NCBI GenBank assembly: GCA_001897835.1
Contig: MKUN01000002.1
Coordinates: 1 to 64,000, forward strand
Reading direction: 5' to 3'
Length of the DNA: 64,000 nt
DNA from: Bacteroidetes bacterium 46-16
GTDB taxonomy: Bacteria > Bacteroidota > Bacteroidia > Chitinophagales > Chitinophagaceae
How positions within the stretch are numbered: position 1 is the stretch's first letter; each line of letters starts with the position of its first letter. This document shows positions 55,207 through 62,993 of the stretch, piece after piece. A program made the position numbers and the translations under genes. The notes under the pieces were generated by a model. It saw only the letters and a program-made list of their open reading frames with translations, did not search any database and was not told the origin of the DNA.

Positions 55207-56256
55207 CTATGTGTATTGCTGTTCGTAATATTTTTGATAATCACCCGACGTTACATGGTCAAGCCACTCCTGGTTAGCAAGATACCAGTCGATCGTTAAG
55301 CCTAACCCTTCTTCGAATGTTACAGAGGGCGACCAGCCTAATTCATTTTTTATCTTGTTTGCGTCAATGGCATAGCGTTTATCGTGGCCGGGCCGGTCTT
55401 TCACATAAGTGATCAATTGCTCCGATGTGCCGGCCTCCCTGCCAAGTTTTTCGTCCATTTTATGGCAAAGCAGTTTTACCAGCGCTATATTCTGCCATTC
55501 ATTAAAGCCGCCTATATTGTAGGTCTCCGCATTCTTCCCTTCATGATATACAATATCTATCGCCCTCGCATGATCTATTACATACAGCCAGTCGCGGGTA
55601 TATTTACCGTCACCATAAACCGGTAAGGGCTTATGATGCCTGATATTATTGATGAACAGCGGTAACAGTTTTTCGGGAAATTGGTTAGGGCCGTAATTGT
55701 TAGAGCAGTTCGTGATTACAAAGGGGAGTTTATACGTATTACCATATGCGCGTACTATATGGTCCGATGAAGCCTTTGAAGCAGAGTAGGGCGATTGGGG
55801 ATCATAAGGCGTAGCCTCTGTAAAATACCCGGTCTCGCCCAGCGAGCCATATACCTCGTCGGTGGAAACATGATAAAAGCGTTTTCCCCCTATATCATCT
55901 TTCCAGACCGAGCGGGCAGCATTCAGCAAGTTCGCCGTGCCCATTATATTGGTCTGCAGGAAAGCATTAGGGTCTGTTATAGAACGGTCTACATGGCTTT
56001 CCGCAGCCAGGTGTATCACGCCATCAAAGCGGTATTGCTCAAAAAGTGCGGTAACCGCACTCGCGTCTGTAATATCCGCTTTTACAAAAGTATAATTAGG
56101 CAATTGCTCTATATCCTTCAGGTTCTCCAAATTTCCTGCATAGGTCAGGGCGTCAAGGTTTACGATTTTATAGTCCGGGTATTTAGTGACAAATAGCCTG
56201 GCTACATGCGAACCTATGAAGCCTGCGCCACCGGTTATGAGCAATGTTTTAGACAT
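55207..56256 (-). CDS. rfbB: dTDP-glucose 4,6-dehydratase
   Basis: 349 residues. LLITGGAGFIGSHVARLF (NAD site), HLAAESHVDRSI and YSASKASSDH (catalytic YxxxK) with STDEVYGSLGE identify the enzyme. It converts dTDP-glucose to dTDP-4-keto-6-deoxyglucose. It begins 2 bases after the accC stop and ends 3 bases before rfbA, so all three are probably translated from one transcript. Confidence 0.96.
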   Translation of the reverse strand: MSKTLLITGGAGFIGSHVARLFVTKYPDYKIVNLDALTYAGNLENLKDIEQLPNYTFVKADITDASAVTALFEQYRFDGVIHLAAESHVDRSITDPNAFLQTNIMGTANLLNAARSVWKDDIGGKRFYHVSTDEVYGSLGETGYFTEATPYDPQSPYSASKASSDHIVRAYGNTYKLPFVITNCSNNYGPNQFPEKLLPLFINNIRHHKPLPVYGDGKYTRDWLYVIDHARAIDIVYHEGKNAETYNIGGFNEWQNIALVKLLCHKMDEKLGREAGTSEQLITYVKDRPGHDKRYAIDANKIKNELGWSPSVTFEEGLGLTIDWYLANQEWLDHVTSGDYQKYYEQQYT

Positions 56257-56258
56257 GC

Positions 56259-57596
56259 TTAAACCAGTTTGAAACTTTCTATGAATTTAGTGGTAAAATC
56301 ACCTTTCCTGAAATTCTCGTTGCGCATCAGTTGCAGGTGGAAGGGTATCGTGGTTTTAATACCTTCTATCACATATTCGCTCAGGGCGCGCTCCATGGTG
56401 TTGATCGCCTCTTCTCGCGTTTGTGCTACTGCAATGATCTTTGCGATCATAGAGTCATAATATGGCGGTATGGTATAGCCCGCATAAATATGCGAGTCAA
56501 CCCTTACACCATGGCCGCCCGGCGTGTGTAACACCGTAATGGTGCCTGGGCTGGGACGAAAATCGTTATACGGGTCTTCTGCATTGATACGGCACTCTAT
56601 AGCATGCATCACGGGGTCATAGTTTTTACCGCTGATGGGTACACCTGCCGCAATTTTTATTTGCTCCTTTATCAGGTCATAGCTGATCACTTCTTCAGTA
56701 ACACCATGTTCTACCTGTATACGGGTATTCATCTCCATGAAGTAGAAATTCCGGTGCTTATCAACAAGGAACTCTATGGTGCCCACGCTTTCATAATTAA
56801 TGGCTGCTGCAGCTTTTATGGCAGCTTCACCCATCTTCTTGCGCAATTCCGGGGTCATGAAGGGCGATGGTGATTCCTCCACCAGCTTTTGATGGCGGCG
56901 TTGTATAGAGCAGTCGCGCTCGCTCAGATGGCATACTGTACCAAACTGGTCACCGGCTATCTGTATTTCTATATGGCGGGGTTCTTCTACGAACTTCTCC
57001 ATGTAGATACCATCATTCTTAAACGATGCACCTGCCTCAGCTTTCGCTGTAGTATAGGCACGTTCCAGCTCTGCTTCTTCCCATACCACGCGCATGCCTT
57101 TACCTCCACCGCCTGCAGTTGCTTTCAGGATCACAGGGTAGCCCATTTCTTTGGCCAGTATTTTGGCTTCATCAACACTTTCCAGCAGGCTCTCCGAGCC
57201 CGGTATTACCGGCACCCCGGCTTTTATCATGGTTTCCTTAGCCGTCATCTTATCGCCCATTGAGCGTATCATATCCGGGGTAGGACCAATGAATTTAATA
57301 TTGTATTTGGCACATATCTCCGAGAAATTAGCGTTCTCTGCAAGGAACCCATACCCGGGATGTATAGCATCGGCATTCGTTATTTCTGCTGCTGCCATAA
57401 TATGAGGTATATTCAGGTAAGACTCACTGCCCTGGGGTTTACCTATGCACACTGCCTCATCTGCAAAACGCACATGCAGGCTATCCTTATCGGCAGTAGA
57501 ATATACCGCTACGGTCCTGATACCCATTTCACGACAGGTACGTATGATGCGCAGGGCTATTTCACCACGGTTGGCGATCAGTATCTTCTTAAACAA
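56259..57596 (-). CDS. accC: Acetyl-CoA carboxylase, biotin carboxylase subunit
   Basis: 445 residues. [20 protein letters not shown], the ATP-grasp glycine loop [13 protein letters not shown], and [16 protein letters not shown] are canonical, the last with Gly instead of the usual Pro after His. It carboxylates biotin on AccB using ATP and bicarbonate for fatty-acid synthesis. accB is upstream with a 95-base gap that contains a nested inverted repeat. The two genes after it are rfbB and rfbA. Confidence 0.95.
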   Translation of the reverse strand: MFKKILIANRGEIALRIIRTCREMGIRTVAVYSTADKDSLHVRFADEAVCIGKPQGSESYLNIPHIMAAAEITNADAIHPGYGFLAENANFSEICAKYNIKFIGPTPDMIRSMGDKMTAKETMIKAGVPVIPGSESLLESVDEAKILAKEMGYPVILKATAGGGGKGMRVVWEEAELERAYTTAKAEAGASFKNDGIYMEKFVEEPRHIEIQIAGDQFGTVCHLSERDCSIQRRHQKLVEESPSPFMTPELRKKMGEAAIKAAAAINYESVGTIEFLVDKHRNFYFMEMNTRIQVEHGVTEEVISYDLIKEQIKIAAGVPISGKNYDPVMHAIECRINAEDPYNDFRPSPGTITVLHTPGGHGVRVDSHIYAGYTIPPYYDSMIAKIIAVAQTREEAINTMERALSEYVIEGIKTTIPFHLQLMRNENFRKGDFTTKFIESFKLV

Positions 57597-57625
57597 TTTA
57601 ATACAGTTTAATTGTGTATAATCGA

Positions 57626-57680
57626 CAATTCGGCAATCTAACCATCAATCAAAGATTGATCATGTCAAATTGCCGAATTG
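57626..57680. repeat. Nested inverted repeat between accB and accC
   Basis: Outer arms CAATTCGGCAAT (57626-57637) and ATTGCCGAATTG (57669-57680) are exact reverse complements. Inside, ATCAATC (57644-57650) and GATTGAT (57654-57660) pair around AAA. The flank continues with octamer-like units AATTGCCG, AATTGGCT, AATTAATT. No T run follows on either strand, so it is not a typical terminator. It may be a small intergenic palindromic element or an mRNA structure. Confidence 0.6.
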
Positions 57681-57691
57681 GCTAATTAATT

Positions 57692-58177
57692 CTATGGTTC
57701 AACCAGGAATAGCGGCTGATCATATTCAACCGGCGAAGCGTCGTCTACCAGTACTTTTACTATAGTGCCGGTTATTTCACTTTCTATTTCGTTGAACAGT
57801 TTCATTGCTTCTATGATGCAGAGCACCTGGCCATTCTTCACCTCATCACCCACATTTACGTAAGAAGGTTTGTCCGGGCCTGCACTGCGGTAAAAAGTGC
57901 CGATCATAGGCGATTTTACTGTGATCAGTTTATCATTTGCCGGTGCAGCCTGCGGTGCAGCAGCGGTAGCGGGGGATGCAGATTGTGGTGCAGCAGGTGC
58001 CGGTGCAGCCTGTTGTTGCATCATTTGAGGCATTACCTGTGGTACGGCCACATATTGCGGTGCCTCCGACTGGTTTTGTTTGATGGTGATCTTAAAATCA
58101 CCGTCTTCAACATTTAATTCGCTGATGTTAGATTTGTTAATGATCTTGATCAGTTCCTGTATTTGCTTGAACTCCAT
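57692..58177 (-). CDS. accB: Acetyl-CoA carboxylase, biotin carboxyl carrier protein
   Basis: 161 residues. N-terminal helix, an Ala/Pro-rich flexible linker (about 57-80), then the biotinyl domain with SPMIGTFYRSAGPDKPSYVNV and the biotin site EAMKLFNE, Lys126. The 'thumb' after Lys is also present. It carries CO2 between biotin carboxylase and carboxyltransferase. It lies 26 bases downstream of efp. A second, different carrier is encoded at 29199. Confidence 0.95.
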   Translation of the reverse strand: MEFKQIQELIKIINKSNISELNVEDGDFKITIKQNQSEAPQYVAVPQVMPQMMQQQAAPAPAAPQSASPATAAAPQAAPANDKLITVKSPMIGTFYRSAGPDKPSYVNVGDEVKNGQVLCIIEAMKLFNEIESEITGTIVKVLVDDASPVEYDQPLFLVEP

Positions 58178-58203
58178 ATGGAATTTCTTTATGTTTTAAA
58201 GGA

Positions 58204-58770
58204 TTATGCTTTCACACGTTCTACGTAGGCACCTGTCTTGGTATCTATCTTTATCAGTTCGCCCGCGTCTACAAACAAAGGCACCATTACAGTAGCCCCG
58301 GTTTCTACAGTTGCAGGTTTTAAAGTGCGCGTTGCGGTATCGCCCTTTACGCCGGGCTCAGAATAGGTCACTTCCAGCACGATATTGGGGGGTAACTCCA
58401 CGCTCATTGGCAAGTCGCTTTCGGTGTTTACCATTACGAACACTTCTTGCCCGTCTTTATACAGTTCAGGGCGTTCTATCATGTTCTCTCCGAGTGTTAT
58501 TTGCTCAAAGGTTTCATTGTCCATGAAGTTGAAGCCGGTATCGTCTTTGTACAGGAACTGGTAAGGGCGGCGTTCTACACGCACAGGATGAATGGTGTCA
58601 CCGGAGTTCCAGGTATGTTCTATGGTGCGGCTGTTGTCCACGCCTTTCAGCTTGGCCCACACCTTAGCCGCTGCGCGGGCGGTTTTATTTTGTCCAAATT
58701 CTACTACCGAGTACAGGCTGCCATCTAGTTTGATGATAAGGCCGGTACGCATATCTGCTGTTGTAGCCAT
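58204..58770 (-). CDS. efp: Translation elongation factor P
   Basis: 188 residues, the three-domain EF-P layout; GDTATRTLKPATVETGA and IKIDTKTGAYVERVK are canonical. EF-P rescues ribosomes stalled at polyproline stretches. The loop that contacts the tRNA reads NKTARAAAKV and has no PGKG with Lys34. Arg stands at residue 32, as in the EF-Ps rhamnosylated by EarP. It heads an apparent unit with accB, accC, rfbB and rfbA. The -7 word at 58804-58811 is its likely promoter. Confidence 0.95.
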   Translation of the reverse strand: MATTADMRTGLIIKLDGSLYSVVEFGQNKTARAAAKVWAKLKGVDNSRTIEHTWNSGDTIHPVRVERRPYQFLYKDDTGFNFMDNETFEQITLGENMIERPELYKDGQEVFVMVNTESDLPMSVELPPNIVLEVTYSEPGVKGDTATRTLKPATVETGATVMVPLFVDAGELIKIDTKTGAYVERVKA

Positions 58771-58803
58771 TTAATTTATTTTGTTTTTTATTTATACGGA
58801 CTG

Positions 58804-58811
58804 CAAAAGTA
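58804..58811 (-). promoter_or_regulatory. Promoter -7 element for the efp-acc-rfb unit
   Basis: CAAAAGTA on the plus strand, TActTTTG on the minus strand, 33 bases before the efp start at 58770. Confidence 0.55.
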
Positions 58812-58842
58812 ATCATTAAAGCCAAAAAGAGAAAGCTCCCGA

Positions 58843-60072
58843 TCAGGCAATTTTGCCCTTCAAAATGCACTTTTCTACCGGATTATTGCCAAAATCGTAT
58901 GGAATATAGGCCAAAGATGTGATCTTTCGTGTTATAATAAGATTGGCGGTCTTTCCTTTTTCAATGGTCCCCATGTCATTTTCCAGTTCCATCGCAGCAG
59001 CTCCATTTATTGTTATGGCATTGATGGCTTCTTCAGGGGTCATTTTAAGCTGGGTACAGGCTATGGTTAGCAAAAGGGGAACATTGCCCGATGGGCAGGA
59101 GCCCGGGTTATAATCGGAGGCAAGGCATACCGGCAGTCCTGCATCTATGATTTTTCTGGCGGGTTGGTACTGTATACCCAGGAAAAAGGCTGCTGCCGGC
59201 AGCAGGGTAGCCATGGTATTACTGCCCTTTAGGGCCGCTATCTCCGCATCGCCCACGCATTCCAGGTGGTCCACGCTCACAGCATTATGTTTCACCCCTG
59301 CCTGCACACCGCCCGAATAGTGCAATTGGTTGGCATGTATCTTAGGCTTCAGCCCGTATTTCCAGCCGGCTTCCAGTAAGCGCTCTGTTTCCGCTACTTC
59401 AAAAAAGCCTTTTTCACAAAATACATCCATATAGTCAGCCAGTCCTTCATCAGCTACTTTGGGTAGCATCTCATCTATGATCAGCTTTATATAAGCTTCT
59501 TTATTTTCTTTATAATCAATAGGATATGCATGTGCAGCAAGGAAGGACGCTTTGATTGCCACCGGGGCATTTTCTTTCAGTCTCCTGATCACACGCAGCA
59601 TCTTTAGCTCTGCTTCAGTATTCAAGCCGTAGCCGCTTTTTATCTCAATGGCACCCGTACCCTGTGCCATCACTTCATGCAGTCTTCGCAGCGACTGTTC
59701 GTAAAGTTCATCCTCGCTGGTAGCATTTAATCTTTGTGCAGAATTCAATATGCCGCCACCCCTTCGGGCTATCTCCTCGTAGCTAAGGCCCCTTATCCTG
59801 TCCACGAACTCCTGCTCCCTTGACGATGCGAATACCAGGTGGGTATGCGAATCGCACCATGAGGGCAGCACATACCTGCCGCTGGCGTCATAGTACTCAT
59901 CAGCATACATTTCAGGCATGTTTTCCATCTTCCCAAAGCTGTGGATGAGCCCATCCTCTGCCAGCAGCCAGGCATTTTCCTGGCAGGGTATAGCTTGCAT
60001 ATCACTGCCGGCTATTCGCTTACGGTCACTTAACTGGCAGAGCGCTTTGATATTTGTGATGAGCAGGCGCAT
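58843..60072 (-). CDS. hutI: Imidazolonepropionase
   Basis: 409 residues of the amidohydrolase superfamily. SHTHLVFASSREQEF (metal-binding HxH), IEIKSGYGLN, HANQLHYSGG and ASDYNPGSCPSGN are signatures of HutI, which opens 4-imidazolone-5-propionate to N-formimino-glutamate in histidine degradation. Other hut genes are not in the window. The -7 word lies 7 bases before the start codon, so a leader of only a few bases is expected. A terminator separates it from the aldo/keto reductase gene. Confidence 0.95.
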   Translation of the reverse strand: MRLLITNIKALCQLSDRKRIAGSDMQAIPCQENAWLLAEDGLIHSFGKMENMPEMYADEYYDASGRYVLPSWCDSHTHLVFASSREQEFVDRIRGLSYEEIARRGGGILNSAQRLNATSEDELYEQSLRRLHEVMAQGTGAIEIKSGYGLNTEAELKMLRVIRRLKENAPVAIKASFLAAHAYPIDYKENKEAYIKLIIDEMLPKVADEGLADYMDVFCEKGFFEVAETERLLEAGWKYGLKPKIHANQLHYSGGVQAGVKHNAVSVDHLECVGDAEIAALKGSNTMATLLPAAAFFLGIQYQPARKIIDAGLPVCLASDYNPGSCPSGNVPLLLTIACTQLKMTPEEAINAITINGAAAMELENDMGTIEKGKTANLIITRKITSLAYIPYDFGNNPVEKCILKGKIA

Positions 60073-60079
60073 AATAGAT

Positions 60080-60087
60080 CAAAAGTA
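60080..60087 (-). promoter_or_regulatory. Promoter -7 element 7 bases before hutI
   Basis: CAAAAGTA on the plus strand, TActTTTG on the minus strand. It ends 7 bases before the hutI ATG at 60072. The -33 TTG at a suitable distance is not seen. Confidence 0.45.
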
Positions 60088-60104
60088 AGCGAAACTGTTG
60101 CAAA

Positions 60105-60133
60105 AAATAACCCCGCTGTCTGCGGGGCTATTT
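60105..60133 (-). terminator. Rho-independent terminator after the aldo/keto reductase gene
   Basis: CCCCGC/GCGGGG stem extended by AAATA/TATTT with one mismatch. On the minus strand it is followed by TTTTTT, so it ends transcripts from the aldo/keto reductase gene. Confidence 0.85.
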
Positions 60134-60147
60134 GTACTAATGGTTTT

Positions 60148-61137
60148 TTACCTGTTCACTGAGTTCATCATTGCTTCCGGGTATCTTGTTCCCGAAGCCA
60201 CATCTTTAGGAAATATGTTGTCGATCCCGGTCAGTTCTTCTTTACTGAAGCTAACATTGACAGCACCGGCATTTTCCTCAAGGTACTTCACACGCTTGGT
60301 GCCCGGTATAGGAAAGATATGATCGCTCTGTGCCATTACCCAGGCCAATGCCAGTTGCGAAGGCGTACAGTTCTTTTCCGCTGCCAGGTCCTGTATTTTG
60401 TTTACGATCAGCAGGTTTTTCTCAAAGTTTTCACCCTGGAAACGGGGCGAAAAACGCCTGTAGTCATCCGCAGCCAGGTCCTCGAACTGCTTTATTTGTC
60501 CGGTAAGGAAACCTCTCCCCAGTGGGCTGTAGGCTACAAAGGCTATGCCCAGATCCTTACAGGTGGCCAGCACTTCATCTTCCGGGTCGCGGGTCCAGAG
60601 CGAGTATTCGCTTTGCACTGCTGATATGGGATGCACGGCATGGGCTTTTCTCAATGTGGCTGCCGATACTTCTGAGAGACCAATACCCCTTACTTTACCT
60701 TCTTTTACCAGCTTGCCCATTGCTTCCACAGTTACCTCAATTGGTGTATTGGGGTCCACGCGGTGCAGGTAGTATAGGTCTATCACGTCGGTGCCTAGCC
60801 TTTGCAGGCTGCCCTCCACGGCTTTTTGTACATATTCAGGCTTGCCATTTATACCGCGCACGCTGGGGTCCGATGGGTCGCGCACGATACCAAACTTTGT
60901 GGCAAGTGTTATTTTATCGCGGTTCTCTTTCAGGGCTTTTCCTACCAGTTCTTCATTGGTATGGGGTCCGTACATATCCGCAGTGTCCCAGAAGCTGATA
61001 CCCAGTTCCAGTGCCCGGTGCAGGGTTTTTAGCGATTCTTCGTCGTTTCTGCCGGCATAGAAGTCGCTCATGCCCATGCAGCCAAGCCCCAGTTCCGATG
61101 CCGTTAATCCTTGTGAGCCTAATTGCTTTGTTTTCAT
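60148..61137 (-). CDS. Aldo/keto reductase
   Basis: 329 residues, TIM-barrel of the AKR superfamily (AKR13-like). The catalytic tetrad is visible: Asp and Tyr in FWDTADMYG, Lys in LATKFG, His in LYYLHRVDP. The NADPH-binding C-terminal part has [15 protein letters not shown]. It reduces aldehydes or ketones, substrate unknown. Single gene with its own terminator, divergent from the C45 hydrolase gene. Confidence 0.9.
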   Translation of the reverse strand: MKTKQLGSQGLTASELGLGCMGMSDFYAGRNDEESLKTLHRALELGISFWDTADMYGPHTNEELVGKALKENRDKITLATKFGIVRDPSDPSVRGINGKPEYVQKAVEGSLQRLGTDVIDLYYLHRVDPNTPIEVTVEAMGKLVKEGKVRGIGLSEVSAATLRKAHAVHPISAVQSEYSLWTRDPEDEVLATCKDLGIAFVAYSPLGRGFLTGQIKQFEDLAADDYRRFSPRFQGENFEKNLLIVNKIQDLAAEKNCTPSQLALAWVMAQSDHIFPIPGTKRVKYLEENAGAVNVSFSKEELTGIDNIFPKDVASGTRYPEAMMNSVNR

Positions 61138-61242
61138 AATATAAAAATTTAAAGCACAAAGGTGAGCAATAATAGAAGCTGCATGAAATAGAAATGCCTG
61201 ATACCGTTATTGCAGGGGCACAAAGTATTAACAATGAAAATA

Positions 61243-61271
61243 TTGCCGAACCCCTCAATTCATTAATTTTG
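61243..61271 (+). promoter_or_regulatory. Promoter (TTG-N18-TAatTTTG) for the C45 hydrolase gene
   Basis: TTG at 61243-61245, an 18-base spacer, TAATTTTG at 61264-61271. It ends 7 bases before the ATG at 61279, so the transcript leader would be only a few bases. Confidence 0.65.
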
Positions 61272-61278
61272 CAGCCTC

Positions 61279-62952
61279 ATGCGATTCTTGAAGAAGTTAC
61301 TGAAGGTCCTTGGCTACATCCTCGGCATATTTCTGTTACTTATACTCGTTTTTTGTGGTTATGTGTGGTGGGTGTCCGATATAAAGCCACCTCATGTCGA
61401 GGATACTTCGGCAGTGTTTCTTCAAAAGATACATACGGACAATACACTTTATACCATTGGCGACAACTGGATCAGGCATAGCCGCTATGGCCTCTACGAA
61501 ATGTATGTATCTGGCGGGGCATTTGAGCGGGGCGTTAAGAATGGTAAGTTGTCCCAAAAATTGATCACCGACCAGGAGGAAGCCTTTACACAGGAGATAA
61601 AACGTATGGTGCCATCGCATAGTTACCTTAAATTCCTGAAATACGTCATCGGCTTCATGAACAAGAACCTGCCGGCAAATGTTACCGAGGAATATAAAGA
61701 CGAGATATATGGCATATCCAGATCAGCTTCCGACTCTTTCGACTGGATAGGTAATAATTACGCACGTATTTTGAACTATCATGCTGCACACGATATAGGG
61801 CATGCCCTGCAAAATATGATGCTGGTAGGCTGCACTTCATTTGGCGCATGGGGCGATAAAACCGCTAATGGCTCCATGTTGCTGGGCCGCAACTTCGATT
61901 TTTGGGTGGGCGATCGCTTTGCAGAAAACAAGATTGTTGCTTTCTACAAACCCGATAAGGGCAATAAGTTCGCTTTCGTTACATGGGGTGGTTTTACAGG
62001 CGTCGTTTCCGGTATGAACGATAAGGGCCTTACGGTCACCATCAATGCAGCCCGCTCCGATATCCCATGGAGTGGGGCAGCAACCCCGGTTTCATTAGTG
62101 GCCCGCGAGGTCTTGCAATATTCATCCAATATCGACCAGGCCATAGCCATAGCCCGGCGTCGTAAAATGTTTGTATCAGAAAGCTTCCTGATTGGCAGCG
62201 CAGCAGATCATAAGGCTATCATTATTGAGAAGACTCCGGACACACTTGACATATACGATCCGGGAAAAGATAATATTCAATGCACCAACCATTACCAGGG
62301 CAAAACATTTGAGCATCAAAAGCTGAATGTGGAGCAGAAGCAAAAAAGTGCATCCGTATATCGTTATGAACGCCTGCAGGAACTCATGCAGCAAAACTAT
62401 CCTCTTACGCCGCAAAAAATGGCTGACATACTTCGCGACAGGCGCGGCTTACACGGTACCGATATAGGAGAGGGCAATGAAAAGGCTGTAAACCAGTTGA
62501 TCGCCCATCACTCCGTTATCTTCCAGCCCGATAGTCTGCGTATGTGGGTAAGCACCCAGCCCTGGCAGTTAGGCACCTATGTTTGTTATGATCTTAAAAA
62601 GATATTTTCCCTCAATGGCATGTACCGCGACCTGGAAATTGCAGATACCACACTCAATATAGCACCCGATACCTTCCTCTACAGCGATGAGTTTAAGCGT
62701 TTTGAACTGTATCGGAAAAATAAGATCGCCTTACTGCACAAAAAGCCCGTCGATACAGCAGAGGTAGTGCACAGTAATCCAAATTTATATGATGCTTACC
62801 GCATCGCCGGCGACTACTGCCAGGAGCAAAAATGGTACATTGCTGCTATTAATTATTACAATGCGGCACTTGCTCACGAAGTAGCTACGGTAACGGAGCG
62901 TGAAGCGATAGAGTATAAGATAGCATCTTGCCGTAAAAAATTAAATAACTGA
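61279..62952 (+). CDS. Membrane-anchored C45-type Ntn hydrolase (acyl-CoA:6-APA acyltransferase-like)
   Basis: 557 residues. One N-terminal membrane helix (about 7-31) anchors it, with the rest outside the cytoplasm. VGCTSFGAW puts Cys185 where autoproteolysis creates the N-terminal nucleophile of the C45/AAT family, and GRNFDFWV (203-210) is its usual companion. Further parts (GFTGVVSGMNDKGLTVTIN) also fit. It likely hydrolyses or transfers amide-linked acyl groups; the substrate is unknown. The C-terminus has a TPR-like helical pair. A glycosyltransferase gene follows 41 bases downstream. Confidence 0.8.
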   Translation: MRFLKKLLKVLGYILGIFLLLILVFCGYVWWVSDIKPPHVEDTSAVFLQKIHTDNTLYTIGDNWIRHSRYGLYEMYVSGGAFERGVKNGKLSQKLITDQEEAFTQEIKRMVPSHSYLKFLKYVIGFMNKNLPANVTEEYKDEIYGISRSASDSFDWIGNNYARILNYHAAHDIGHALQNMMLVGCTSFGAWGDKTANGSMLLGRNFDFWVGDRFAENKIVAFYKPDKGNKFAFVTWGGFTGVVSGMNDKGLTVTINAARSDIPWSGAATPVSLVAREVLQYSSNIDQAIAIARRRKMFVSESFLIGSAADHKAIIIEKTPDTLDIYDPGKDNIQCTNHYQGKTFEHQKLNVEQKQKSASVYRYERLQELMQQNYPLTPQKMADILRDRRGLHGTDIGEGNEKAVNQLIAHHSVIFQPDSLRMWVSTQPWQLGTYVCYDLKKIFSLNGMYRDLEIADTTLNIAPDTFLYSDEFKRFELYRKNKIALLHKKPVDTAEVVHSNPNLYDAYRIAGDYCQEQKWYIAAINYYNAALAHEVATVTEREAIEYKIASCRKKLNN

Positions 62953-62993
62953 CATAATATACAATAACCGCTATCTTGTACACCGCATAGGAT

